Below are positions 20,054-29,033 of a stretch of 64,000 nucleotides of DNA, one piece after another (the first letter of the stretch is position 1; each line of letters begins with the position of its first letter). Under the pieces are notes generated by a model, which saw only the letters and a program-made list of their open reading frames with translations, ran no database searches and was not told the origin of the DNA. This stretch comes from Pseudomonas syringae KCTC 12500. GTDB taxonomy: Bacteria > Pseudomonadota > Gammaproteobacteria > Pseudomonadales > Pseudomonadaceae. Both the position numbers and the translations under genes were made by a program. Location of the stretch: the NCBI RefSeq assembly GCF_000507185.2, contig NZ_AYTM02000002.1, forward strand, positions 2,960,001 to 3,024,000, in the 5' to 3' direction.

Positions 20054-21856
20054 TCAGAACCAGTCGTCGCGCATTGCCAGGCACGTGTCATCGCGGTTCT
20101 CTAGAATCGTCAGTTCATGATGGCAACCCGGTACTTCCCACGTCAGGAAGTACCTGGCTGCCTGCAGTTTGCCGCGATAAAAGTCGCCGTCGGCCTGATT
20201 GCCACCAATCAAACCTTCTTCTGCGCGGATCGCCTGTTCGAGCCATCGCCAACCGACTACCGTGTGGCCGAATGCCTTGAGGTACAGCGCCGAGTTGGCC
20301 AGCGTGCTGGCGATTCTGCCCTGCGCCAGATCGGTCAGCAGCCCGAGTGTGACGGCCTGCACGTGTGCGACCAGTTGCTGCAGGGGCTGGCGCAGTTCGT
20401 CGAGTGTCTGATGGGCCTGGGCGCGTTCGCAGGTCGCGGAGATCAGGCGCAGCAGTTGCTTGAGGCCAGTGCCGCCATTCTGCGCCAGCTTGCGGCCAAG
20501 CAGGTCGAGCGACTGGATACCGTGAGTGCCTTCATGAATTGCGTTGAGGCGGTTATCCCGGTAATACTGCTCGACCGGGTATTCGCGGGTGTAACCGTGG
20601 CCGCCCAGGACCTGGATCGCCAGTTCGTTGGCCTTCAGGCAGAACTCCGACGGCCATGACTTGACCACCGGGGTCAGCAGGTCCAGCAATTCATGCGCGT
20701 GCCTGCGATCGTCTTCGCTTTCGCCGGTCTGTGTGTCATCGAACAGCCGCGAGGCGTACAGGCACAGGTCAAACGCGCCTTCCACGTAGGCTTTCTGGGT
20801 CAGCAGCATGCGCCGCACATCAGCATGCTCAATGATGGATACCGGTTTGCTGTCCGGGCTTTTGCTGTCCGGCAAGCGCCCTTGCGGCCGCTCGCGGGCG
20901 TACTCCAGTGAATAAAGGTAGCCGGAATAACCCAGCATCGCCGCGCCAAGCCCGACGCCGATGCGCGCTTCGTTCATCATCTGGAACATGTAATTCAGGC
21001 CGTGATGAGGCTTGCCCACCAGATAGCCGACACACTCGCCGTTATCGCCGAAATTCAGCGCGGTGGAGGTGGTGCCTTTCCAGCCCATCTTGTGAAACAG
21101 ACCCGCCAGCAGCACATCATTGCGTTGGCCGAGGCTGCCGTCATCGTTGACCAGAAACTTGGGCACGATGAACAGCGAGATACCTTTGACCCCGGCCGGC
21201 GCATCCGGCAGTTTTGCCAGGACCATGTGCACGATGTTCTCCGACAGCGAATGATCCCCGCAGGAAATGAATATCTTGTTGCCACGCAGCCGATAAGTGC
21301 CGTCGCCTGCCGGTTCGGCGCGTGTGCGGATATCTGACAGCGACGAACCGGCATGCGGCTCGGTCAGCGCCATGGTGCCGAAGAAGCGGCCTTCGATCAT
21401 GGGTTGCAGAAAACGCTGCTTCTGCTCGTCGTCGGCAAAACTCTCGATCAGATTGGCCGCGCCCATCGTCAGAAACGGGTACGACGTGGTCCCGACATTG
21501 GCCGCCTGAAAGTGGGCAAAACAGGCTTGCGACAGCAGGGTAGGCAACTGCATGCCGCCTGCGTCGAAATCGCGTGATGCATTGAGAAAGCCGGCCTCGA
21601 GAAACGCGTCTATCGCGGGTTTGACTTCCGGTATCAGGATGGCTTCGCCATTTTCATAGCGTGGCTCGTTTTCGTCGGCCTTGCGGTTGTGCGGTGCAAA
21701 GTACTTTTCCGCAATGGCGCGCGCCGTTCCCAGCGCCGCATCAAAGGTTTCCCGCGAATGCTCGGCAAAGCGCTCGCGACGCGTCAGACCTTCGGCGTCC
21801 AGCACTTCATACAGCTCGAAAGCCAGATTTCTGGAACTGAGCAGCGACTCGGACAT
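20054..21856 (-). CDS. Acyl-CoA dehydrogenase (about 600-residue FadE-like class)
   Basis: A 600-residue FAD-dependent acyl-CoA dehydrogenase catalysing the first step of fatty acyl-CoA beta-oxidation. Blocks seen are MALTEPHAGSSLSDI near residue 160, FISCGDHSLSENIVHMVLAK near 200, MNEARIGVGLGAAMLGY near 290, and GGHGYTREYPVEQYYRD then AIHEGTHGIQSLDLLG near 440-465, with the family catalytic Glu region. The C-terminal 100 residues are the extra helical domain of this longer subgroup. The open frame extends to 22066, but the ATG at 21856 (MSESLLSSRN) with AGG upstream gives the usual length. Substrate chain length is not evident. It converges on the second toxin gene with only 22 bp between stops. 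Confidence 0.92.
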   Translation of the reverse strand: MSESLLSSRNLAFELYEVLDAEGLTRRERFAEHSRETFDAALGTARAIAEKYFAPHNRKADENEPRYENGEAILIPEVKPAIDAFLEAGFLNASRDFDAGGMQLPTLLSQACFAHFQAANVGTTSYPFLTMGAANLIESFADDEQKQRFLQPMIEGRFFGTMALTEPHAGSSLSDIRTRAEPAGDGTYRLRGNKIFISCGDHSLSENIVHMVLAKLPDAPAGVKGISLFIVPKFLVNDDGSLGQRNDVLLAGLFHKMGWKGTTSTALNFGDNGECVGYLVGKPHHGLNYMFQMMNEARIGVGLGAAMLGYSGYLYSLEYARERPQGRLPDSKSPDSKPVSIIEHADVRRMLLTQKAYVEGAFDLCLYASRLFDDTQTGESEDDRRHAHELLDLLTPVVKSWPSEFCLKANELAIQVLGGHGYTREYPVEQYYRDNRLNAIHEGTHGIQSLDLLGRKLAQNGGTGLKQLLRLISATCERAQAHQTLDELRQPLQQLVAHVQAVTLGLLTDLAQGRIASTLANSALYLKAFGHTVVGWRWLEQAIRAEEGLIGGNQADGDFYRGKLQAARYFLTWEVPGCHHELTILENRDDTCLAMRDDWF

Positions 21857-21980
21857 GATGGCGTACCTGTTCTTGGAATGGCTCAAGTCTAGGTCGGGTT
21901 GAGGGGGGAGGGTAGCAAGATTGATTCGGGTGATGGTCGAGCGTGTGCAGGGGGTATCGAGAGCGGACGCGGATAGTCCA

Positions 21981-22065
21981 GAGCATGGGAACGGTCGGTG
22001 TCTTTCGGACACCTCTCGTTCCGCACGCTCCAGCGTGGGAATGCCGTTCGTGACGCTCCGCGTCA
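21981..22065. repeat. Intergenic repeat element related to the one at 53919
   Basis: Contains GAGCATGGGAACG, a hairpin GGTGTC-tttcg-GACACC, CGTTCC, then GGGAATGCCGTTCGTGACGC and CTCCGCGTC. The last part closely matches GGCATGCCGTTCCGGACGC and CTCCGCGTC at 53940-53966. It fills the 226-bp gap between putA and the acyl-CoA dehydrogenase gene and may act as a transcript-end structure. Confidence 0.6.
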
Positions 22066-22082
22066 TCTGTTACCGAGCGGCA

Positions 22083-25000
22083 TCAGCCGATCGTCATCAG
22101 GCTCGCATTGCCACCCGCCGCCGCAGTGTTGACGCTCAATGCCCGCTCGATCACCAGGCGTTCCAGTGGCACGTTGGTTTCGCCGTGGGACAGGCCGTTG
22201 ACGCCGACGATGGCACCGCTGCGTTGTGCGATCTGCTGGCAGATGGCACGTAGCTGATCGGAGTCGCCGTGGTGCAGGACGGCGTCGAAGGTGACTTCGT
22301 CCTTGGCCCAGTCAGGTACCAGCTTGATGCGCGCTTGAACGTCCTTTGGCAGGCGAGCCCGGAGCGGTTTGCTGATGTCGGTTTCCGGCCACACGGCAGA
22401 GCTGCCGACCGCCAGTACGGCTGCCAGTTGAATCAGCAGGTCGTTCTCGTCGTCAGCCAGGCAAAGTACGTGTTCACGCGGCAGGATCGCATAGCTGTTG
22501 CGTTCGCCGGTCGGGCCCGCCAGCTGGCGGGTGATGCCGCTTTGCGATTGCTCGGCGTATTGACTGCACAGGGCGTCCAGATCGCTTTGCTGATTGCTGG
22601 CAGCCCAGGCCTTGAGTGCCTGTAACGGCTTGCCCAGAACTTCACGCAGGCGCGTATCCGGTGCAGACAGCGCGTCGCTGCGGACGAACGATTTCTCGAT
22701 AGCGTCCTGCGGGCGCGTCGACAGCAGGCGATACAGGTACAGCGGGCCACCGGCTTTGGGGCCGGTGCCGGACAGGCCTTCGCCGCCGAATGGCTGAACA
22801 CCCACCACCGCGCCGACGATGTTGCGGTTGACGTAGACGTTGCCGGCATTGACGTTGTCGATGACCTTGGCGATGGTCTCGTCGATGCGGGTGTGCACGC
22901 CCAGGGTCAGGCCATAACCGGAAGCGTTGATCTGATCGATCAGCAGGCCAAGCTCCTTGCGCTTGTAGCGCACCACGTGCAGCACCGGACCGAAGATTTC
23001 GCGTTGCAGCTCATCGAAGCTTTCCAGTTCGATCAAGGTCGGCATCACATAAGTGCCGCGCTTGAGTTCGGCGCTGTCGGCAATGGCCACCTGGTAAACC
23101 GTGCGGCCCTTGTCGCGCATGGCCTGGATGTGTTTTTCGATACCGGCCTTGGCCTCTGCGTCGATCACCGGGCCGATGTCCACGGACAGGCGCTCCGGAT
23201 TGCCGAGGCGGTTCTCGGCCATCGCGCCCTTGAGCATTTCGATGACGCGGTCAGCAGAATCTTCCTGCAGGCACAGCACGCGCAGTGCCGAGCAGCGTTG
23301 ACCGGCGCTGTCGAACGCCGAAGACACCACGTCGATCACCACCTGTTCGGTCAGCGCCGAAGAGTCGACAATCATCGCGTTCTGGCCACCGGTTTCGGCG
23401 ATCAGCGGAATGGGGCGACCCTGAGAGTCGAGGCGACCTGCCACATTGCGCTGCAGCAGCCGGGCGACTTCGGTGGAGCCGGTAAACATGACGCCTTTGA
23501 CACGCTCGTCGCCGACCAGACCGGCACCCACGGTTTCGCCGCGACCGGGCAGCAATTGCACCACGCCTTCCGGAATGCCCGCTTCAAGCAGCAGGCGCAC
23601 GGCCTGTGCAGCGATCAGTGGTGTCTGCTCGGCAGGTTTGGCCAGCACCGGGTTACCCGCAGCCAGCGCAGCAGCCACCTGACCACTGAAAATCGCCAGC
23701 GGGAAGTTCCACGGACTGATGCAGACCACCGGACCCAGCGGACGATGGCCGTCGTTGGTGAAGTCGTTGCGCGCCTGCACGGCGTAGTAACGCAGGAAGT
23801 CCACGGCTTCGCGCACTTCTGCGATGGCGTTGGCGAAGGTCTTGCCCGCTTCACGGACCAGCAGGCCCATCAGCGGCTGGATTTCAGCCTCCATCAAGTC
23901 AGCGGCACGCTCCAGAATCGCAGCGCGCTCGCCAGGCGGAGTGGCCTGCCAGATCGGACCGGCGCTCAAGGCGCACTGGATGGCGTTATCGACATCTGGC
24001 AGGGACGCTTCCTGCACATGACCGACCACGTCGCGCAGATCCGATGGGTTCAGCGCAGCACTCAGCGTGCCAGCGCTGGCCGGGCAGCCCAGCATCGGGG
24101 CGGCTTTCCAGTCGTTGTGCGCGGTAGCCAGCAGGGCCGAAGACAGCGAAGCCAGACGATGCTCGTTGGCCATGTCGATGCCGCTGGAGTTGGCGCGTTC
24201 GGTTCCGTACAGATCACGCGGCAGCGGAATGCGCGGGTGCGGCAGGCCGAAACCGCCTTCCTGGGTCGCCATGCGTTCGATCTGGCTGACTGGATCGGCC
24301 ACCAGTTCCTGAATGGAGATCGAGTGGTCGGCAATCCGGTTGACGAACGACGTGTTCGCGCCGTTTTCCAGCAGGCGACGCACCAGATAGGCCAGCAGTG
24401 TTTCATGAGTGCCGACCGGGGCGTACACGCGGCAAGGGCGATTCAGTTTGCCGTCGGCGACTTTGCCCACGACCTGCTCGTACAACGGCTCGCCCATGCC
24501 ATGCAGACACTGGAACTCGTACTGACCGGGGTAATGATTCTGACCGGCAATCTGGTAGATCGCCGCCAAGGTATGGGCGTTGTGCGTGGCGAATTGTGGG
24601 TAGATGACTTCCGGTGCCGCGAGCAACTTGCGGGCGCAGGCAATGTAGGACACGTCGGTGTACACCTTGCGCGTGTACACCGGATAGCCTTCCAGGCCTT
24701 CGACCTGGGCGCGCTTGATCTCGCTGTCCCAGTACGCGCCCTTGACCAGGCGGATCATCAGACGATGGCGACTGCGGCGTGCCAGGTCGATCACGTAATC
24801 GATCACATAAGGGCAGCGCTTCTGATACGCCTGAATGACGAATCCGATGCCGTTCCAGCCGGTGAGCTGTGGTTCGAAACACAGGCGCTCGAGCAGATCC
24901 AGCGACAGCTCCAGGCGATCGGCTTCTTCGGCGTCGATGTTCAGACCGATGTCGTATTGCTTGGCCAGCAGGGTCAGCGACAGCAGGCGCGGGTACAGCT

Positions 25001-26036
25001 CATCCATCACCCGCTCGTACTGGGCACGGCTGTAGCGTGGATGCAGTGCCGACAGCTTGATGGAAATCCCCGGGCCTTCGTAGATGCCGCGACCGTGGGA
25101 GGCCTTGCCGATGGAGTGGATAGCCTGCTCGTAGGACGCGAGGTACTTCTGCGCGTCATGTTCGGTCAGCGCCGCTTCACCCAGCATGTCGTAGGAATAG
25201 CGGAAGCCTTTGGCTTCGAAGCGGCTGGCGTTGGCCAGGGCTTCACCGATGGTTTCGCCCGTGACGAATTGCTCGCCCATCAGGCGCATGGCCATGTCGA
25301 CGCCCTTGCGGATCATCGGTTCGCCGCTTTTGCCGATAATGCGGCTCAACGAGGACGTAAGGCCCGCCTCATTGTGAGTGGCAACCAGCCTGCCGGTAAG
25401 CAGCAGGCCCCAGGTGGCGGCGTTGACGAACAGCGACGGGCTGTTGCCCAGGTGCGGCTGCCAGTTGCCGTTGCTGATCTTGTCGCGAATCAAGGCATCG
25501 CGGGTGCCCTTGTCCGGAATACGCAGCAGCGCTTCGGCCAGACACATCAGCGCAACGCCCTCCTGAGAGGACAGCGAAAACTCCTGCAACAGGCCTTGAA
25601 CGATGCCTGCGCGACCGCCCGCGCTTTTCTGGTTACGCAGTTTCTCTGCAATCGACGCGGCCATCTTGTTGGTTGCTTCGGCAACAGGCGCGCTCAGGCG
25701 GGCCTGTTCGAGCAGCATCGGCACCACTTCCTGCTCGGGGCGGCGGTAGGCGGAAGTGATGGCTGCACGTAATACGGACTGCGGTTGAATGCTCTCGGCA
25801 AAATCCAGAAAGCATTGCAGTCCCGCGTCTTCTGCCAGCTCGCCGCGGTCTTCGTTTTCCTTGCCGGCAGCACCGTCGAGCTCCAACAGGGTTGCACCAC
25901 TCTCGAGCTTTTCCAGGTAATTGAAGATCGCCTGCTTGATCAACCAGTGCGGTGTACGGTCGATAGAGTGGGTTGCGGCTTTCAATCGCTCGCGGGTCGG
26001 GTCGTCAAGTTTGACGCCAAGAGTGGTGGTGGCCAT
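22083..26036 (-). CDS. putA: Trifunctional proline utilisation protein PutA
   Basis: 1317 residues, the length typical of pseudomonad PutA. The N-terminal 47 residues form a ribbon-helix-helix DNA-binding domain (TTTLGVKLDDPTRERLKAA). The proline dehydrogenase barrel covers about 190-560 (SIKLSALHPRYSRAQ, GLNIDAEEADRLELS, LVKGAYWDSEIK). The glutamate-semialdehyde dehydrogenase domain covers about 640-1120, with general base E881 in IAETGGQNA and nucleophile C915 in AGQRCSAL. It oxidises proline to glutamate at the membrane and, when reduced proline enzyme is absent, represses the put genes. The ATG has GAGGA 6 bases upstream. It is divergent from putP across a 457-bp control region full of PutA-like sites. 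Confidence 0.97.
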   Translation of the reverse strand: MATTTLGVKLDDPTRERLKAATHSIDRTPHWLIKQAIFNYLEKLESGATLLELDGAAGKENEDRGELAEDAGLQCFLDFAESIQPQSVLRAAITSAYRRPEQEVVPMLLEQARLSAPVAEATNKMAASIAEKLRNQKSAGGRAGIVQGLLQEFSLSSQEGVALMCLAEALLRIPDKGTRDALIRDKISNGNWQPHLGNSPSLFVNAATWGLLLTGRLVATHNEAGLTSSLSRIIGKSGEPMIRKGVDMAMRLMGEQFVTGETIGEALANASRFEAKGFRYSYDMLGEAALTEHDAQKYLASYEQAIHSIGKASHGRGIYEGPGISIKLSALHPRYSRAQYERVMDELYPRLLSLTLLAKQYDIGLNIDAEEADRLELSLDLLERLCFEPQLTGWNGIGFVIQAYQKRCPYVIDYVIDLARRSRHRLMIRLVKGAYWDSEIKRAQVEGLEGYPVYTRKVYTDVSYIACARKLLAAPEVIYPQFATHNAHTLAAIYQIAGQNHYPGQYEFQCLHGMGEPLYEQVVGKVADGKLNRPCRVYAPVGTHETLLAYLVRRLLENGANTSFVNRIADHSISIQELVADPVSQIERMATQEGGFGLPHPRIPLPRDLYGTERANSSGIDMANEHRLASLSSALLATAHNDWKAAPMLGCPASAGTLSAALNPSDLRDVVGHVQEASLPDVDNAIQCALSAGPIWQATPPGERAAILERAADLMEAEIQPLMGLLVREAGKTFANAIAEVREAVDFLRYYAVQARNDFTNDGHRPLGPVVCISPWNFPLAIFSGQVAAALAAGNPVLAKPAEQTPLIAAQAVRLLLEAGIPEGVVQLLPGRGETVGAGLVGDERVKGVMFTGSTEVARLLQRNVAGRLDSQGRPIPLIAETGGQNAMIVDSSALTEQVVIDVVSSAFDSAGQRCSALRVLCLQEDSADRVIEMLKGAMAENRLGNPERLSVDIGPVIDAEAKAGIEKHIQAMRDKGRTVYQVAIADSAELKRGTYVMPTLIELESFDELQREIFGPVLHVVRYKRKELGLLIDQINASGYGLTLGVHTRIDETIAKVIDNVNAGNVYVNRNIVGAVVGVQPFGGEGLSGTGPKAGGPLYLYRLLSTRPQDAIEKSFVRSDALSAPDTRLREVLGKPLQALKAWAASNQQSDLDALCSQYAEQSQSGITRQLAGPTGERNSYAILPREHVLCLADDENDLLIQLAAVLAVGSSAVWPETDISKPLRARLPKDVQARIKLVPDWAKDEVTFDAVLHHGDSDQLRAICQQIAQRSGAIVGVNGLSHGETNVPLERLVIERALSVNTAAAGGNASLMTIG

Positions 26037-26493
26037 GTGTTGTCCTCTTTATAGGCTTTATAGGCACGCGAAGGTGGCATCGGCTTTGGCGCAGATTAGC
26101 CTCGGGACGGGGTGAGGTGCAACCGGGTGCAACCATATTTTCAGAATATTTTGTGACGTTTCCGGCGAGTGCCCCATAAAACCAGCGCGACGCTCAATGC
26201 TGGTGCGTGATTTTTTGTAGATTGCGCGGAAAACGCCCTAAGATGGCGCGTAAATGCACCTGCGCCGGGTTTTTTGTAACAGGTGTAACTTGCATGATGA
26301 AATGGGTTGCACCTTGTTTGCTTTGTTTAATAGGATTCGTTCCCGCGGTGCAACCGCCAGTCATTGATTGCCAATCCTTGCGGAGCGATCAGTCAACGCG
26401 GTGTCGGGTGCAAAAGCAGGGATGTGCCGAATTTCGGTCGCTATTCCCTTTGGCATCGGGTGCCAACATAAAAATAATGCCAAGGCAGAACTC
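26037..26493. promoter_or_regulatory. putA/putP control region with clustered PutA-type operators
   Basis: The 457-bp gap holds repeats of GGTGCAACC or its complement: 26116-26124 and 26126-26134 (direct, 10 bp apart), 26305-26313 (GGTTGCACC) and 26347-26355. Partial copies are at 26282-26290 (GGTGTAACT) and 26407-26415 (GGTGCAAAA). The core GTTGCA/TGCAAC equals the half-site recognised by E. coli PutA. Short open frames in this stretch are not credible genes. Confidence 0.75.
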
Positions 26494-27981
26494 ATGAGTG
26501 TCAGCAACCCTACCTTGATCACGTTCGTGATCTATATAGCGGCAATGGTATTGATCGGCCTGATGGCCTATCGCTCTACCAACAACCTTTCGGATTACAT
26601 CCTCGGCGGACGCAGTCTTGGCAGCGTGGTCACCGCTCTTTCAGCAGGTGCCTCTGACATGAGCGGCTGGCTGTTGATGGGCTTGCCCGGTGCCATCTAT
26701 ATGTCCGGCCTGTCGGAAAGCTGGATCGCCATTGGCCTGATCATCGGCGCCTACCTGAACTGGCTGTTCGTGGCCGGCCGTCTGCGCGTGCAGACAGAGC
26801 ACAACGGCGACGCACTGACCCTGCCGGATTACTTCAGCAGCCGTTTCGAAGACAACAGTGGCCTGCTGCGCATCATCTCGGCCATCGTGATTCTGGTGTT
26901 CTTTACCATCTATTGCGCATCGGGCATCGTTGCGGGTGCGCGTCTGTTTGAAAGTACCTTCGGCATGTCCTATGAAACCGCCCTGTGGGCCGGTGCTGCG
27001 GCGACCATCGCCTACACTTTCGTCGGTGGTTTTCTGGCAGTGAGCTGGACAGACACCGTGCAGGCCACGCTGATGATCTTCGCGCTGATCCTTACGCCGA
27101 TCATCGTTCTGCTGGCAACGGGCGGTGTCGATACCACCTTTCTGGCAATTGAAGCGAAAGATCCGACCAGCTTCGACATGTTCAAGAACACGACTTTCAT
27201 CGGCATCATTTCCCTGCTCGGCTGGGGCCTGGGTTATTTCGGCCAGCCGCACATCCTGGCGCGTTTCATGGCGGCCGATTCGGTCAAGTCGATTGCCAGC
27301 GCCCGACGCATCTCGATGGCCTGGATGATCCTGTGCCTGGGCGGCACCGTGGCGGTGGGTTTCTTCGGCATCGCCTATTTCTCGGCGCACCCGGATGTTG
27401 CCGGGCCGGTGACTGAAAACCCGGAGCGGGTGTTCATCGAGCTGGCCAAGCTGCTGTTCAACCCTTGGGTTGCGGGCGTGCTGCTGTCGGCCATCCTGGC
27501 TGCGGTGATGAGTACGCTGAGCTGCCAGTTGCTGGTGTGCTCCAGTGCGTTGACCGAGGACTTCTACAAGGCTTATTTGCGCAAAGACGCTTCGCAGGTC
27601 GAACTGGTCTGGGTAGGTCGGGCAATGGTACTGCTGATCGCGATCATTGCCATTCTGCTGGCGGCCAATCCTGAAAACCGCGTGCTGGGTCTGGTGAGTT
27701 ACGCCTGGGCCGGTTTCGGCGCAGCTTTCGGCCCTGTGGTGCTGATTTCGGTACTGTGGAAGGGCATGACCCGTAACGGCGCACTGGCCGGGGTGATTGT
27801 GGGGGCGGCCACTGTGGTGCTCTGGAAACAGTTCAGTACGATGGGGCTGTATGAAATCATCCCCGGGTTCATCCTGGCCAGCATCGCTATCGTGGTGTTC
27901 AGCCTGATCGGCAAGCCCGCTTCTGCGTCCATGCAGACCCGTTTCCTGGCAGCCGAACAGGATTTCAAAGCTAACCGCTGA
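26494..27981 (+). CDS. putP: Sodium/proline symporter PutP
   Basis: A 495-residue member of the SSS family (LeuT fold, 13 membrane helices) that imports proline with Na+ for PutA. Characteristic stretches are NLSDYILGGRSLGSVVTALSAG near residue 28, ASDMSGWLLMGLPGAIYMSG near 53, GWGLGYFGQPHILARFMA near 245 and SAILAAVMSTLSCQLLVCSSA near 330 (the Na2-site helix). The frame opens at 26368, but those 42 extra residues lie in the operator region; the ATG at 26494 has AAGG 9 bases upstream and the product then begins as PutP does. Expression should be repressed by PutA without proline. A terminator follows at 28000. Confidence 0.96.
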   Translation: MSVSNPTLITFVIYIAAMVLIGLMAYRSTNNLSDYILGGRSLGSVVTALSAGASDMSGWLLMGLPGAIYMSGLSESWIAIGLIIGAYLNWLFVAGRLRVQTEHNGDALTLPDYFSSRFEDNSGLLRIISAIVILVFFTIYCASGIVAGARLFESTFGMSYETALWAGAAATIAYTFVGGFLAVSWTDTVQATLMIFALILTPIIVLLATGGVDTTFLAIEAKDPTSFDMFKNTTFIGIISLLGWGLGYFGQPHILARFMAADSVKSIASARRISMAWMILCLGGTVAVGFFGIAYFSAHPDVAGPVTENPERVFIELAKLLFNPWVAGVLLSAILAAVMSTLSCQLLVCSSALTEDFYKAYLRKDASQVELVWVGRAMVLLIAIIAILLAANPENRVLGLVSYAWAGFGAAFGPVVLISVLWKGMTRNGALAGVIVGAATVVLWKQFSTMGLYEIIPGFILASIAIVVFSLIGKPASASMQTRFLAAEQDFKANR

Positions 27982-27999
27982 CAGGTCTGACTGAAACAC

Positions 28000-28036
28000 A
28001 AACGGCCCGTTCTTCTTCGTGAAGCGCGGGCCGTTT
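28000..28036. terminator. Bidirectional intrinsic terminator between putP and the alginate lyase
   Basis: Ten-bp arms AAACGGCCCG (28000-28009) and CGGGCCGTTT (28027-28036) with a 17-base loop. The arms end in TTT on the plus strand and, by the AAA, on the minus strand too. It serves both convergent genes. Confidence 0.85.
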
Positions 28037-28064
28037 TGTATGCGGGCTGTGAACAGCGTGCCGA

Positions 28065-28736
28065 TCAGCTCTGGTTGTGATCGATGTCGAGGTTGTAGAA
28101 CGTCGCCTTGCCGCCCTCCGAGGTGTACCCGGTATTGTCCTGGGTATACACCCCCGCCTTGAAGTACAGAGGCTTGTCCCGCCAGGTCTCGCTGATGCGC
28201 GTGCTCCAGTCCTTATCCTTGGCGCTGACGGACAGTTTTCCGCCCTTGCTCAGGTTGATCACGTAACTGAATGTCTCATTCAGCTTCACACCTTCTACGA
28301 TGGTGTAAACCTTGCTTTCGTCGTCGTCATAGCGGTTGCGGACTTTTGCAACGATGTCGCCGGTCTTGGTGTCTTCCTTGTATTGGAACTCGACTTTCAG
28401 GAGCGGCTCTGTGCTTTCGTATGCATGTATTTGTCCGATGACAATCTTGCCGCTGGACGGCACCTGGTCGACTTCCAGTTTGGCGTTCAGATAGTTGTCG
28501 GCGTCCGGATAGACCCAATTATGCAGAGAGCCGTCTGCCCATGTTTCCCGAAGTTCGCTACGGGAATATTTTGCGTTCTCGGTTTTACTGCCGGTGACGG
28601 GCGACCAGAACACAATGGCGTCGGTTTTGGATTTGAAATATTTACCGTCGTAGCCTTTTACTAACTGAGCGGTTTCGATGGTCTTGGGGGGTGACCCCAC
28701 CGGGATGCTGAGATTCCACGATCCAAGATCTACCAT
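28065..28736 (-). CDS. Polysaccharide lyase family 7 (alginate lyase)
   Basis: 223 residues, the size of a single PL7 catalytic domain (beta-jelly roll) that cleaves alginate by beta-elimination. All three family signatures are present: YSRSELRET (the R-S/T-E-L-R strand, near residue 57), VIGQIH (near 99, QIH), and YFKAGVYTQ (near 191), supplying the catalytic Arg, Gln, His and Tyr. There is no signal peptide, so it is either cytoplasmic or exported by a non-Sec route, which is odd for an enzyme acting on an exopolysaccharide. The ATG has GGAG 6 bases upstream. It is a single gene with its own promoter at 28808-28836 and a terminator at its 3' end. Confidence 0.92.
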   Translation of the reverse strand: MVDLGSWNLSIPVGSPPKTIETAQLVKGYDGKYFKSKTDAIVFWSPVTGSKTENAKYSRSELRETWADGSLHNWVYPDADNYLNAKLEVDQVPSSGKIVIGQIHAYESTEPLLKVEFQYKEDTKTGDIVAKVRNRYDDDESKVYTIVEGVKLNETFSYVINLSKGGKLSVSAKDKDWSTRISETWRDKPLYFKAGVYTQDNTGYTSEGGKATFYNLDIDHNQS

Positions 28737-28778
28737 TTTTGTCTCCGTCCCTAAATGTCTTTGTATCGCTCATAGAAA

Positions 28779-28836
28779 AAGCCTCTGGCGCGAGGCTTCA
28801 GCCGACTTTTATACGACTTGTAGGACAATTTGTTAA
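28779..28836 (-). promoter_or_regulatory. Sigma-70-type promoter and leader hairpin of the alginate lyase gene
   Basis: On the minus strand, -35 TTAACA (28836-28831), a 17-bp spacer and -10 TATAAA (28813-28808) predict a start near 28801. Directly after it is a hairpin with AAGCCTC/GAGGCTT arms (28798-28779) followed by TTTTT. The hairpin looks like a terminator or 5' stabiliser 43 bases before the ATG at 28736. The rest of the gap to 29033 has no clear site except the start region of the next gene. Confidence 0.6.
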
Positions 28837-29033
28837 TAAAAAAATGTCGAACGGATGGCGTCAAAGTGCTGTCACTTCTTCTGCAGGGCAGAGCCTGCAA
28901 GGGGTGTAGAGAATGACCGTTAGTCGGCTAGATCGAACTTTGACAGTAGGGAAGAGGCGCCTTGCTTCTGCTTTTGGCGAGACGAGGCTAGAGTTATTCC
29001 AAAGTATGACGGTCGTCCTGAGTCTCAGGCGTC

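Noticed and set aside
22893..25772. A 959-codon open frame on the plus strand opposite putA
   Set aside because: It is an antisense shadow of high-GC codon bias in putA. Its protein has no recognisable family features, while putA is unmistakable.
26116..26415. CRISPR-like array from the repeated GGTGCAACC words
   Set aside because: The repeats are only 9 bp, irregularly spaced and in both orientations; they fit operators.
26207..26497. Small open frames in the putA/putP gap
   Set aside because: They overlap the PutA-type operators, have no good ribosome binding site and resemble no protein.
28801..29033. A GacA-regulated small RNA in the gap upstream of the alginate lyase
   Set aside because: No TGTAAG-N6-CTTACA site and no run of GGA hairpins were found; the promoter and hairpin are better explained as the lyase leader.
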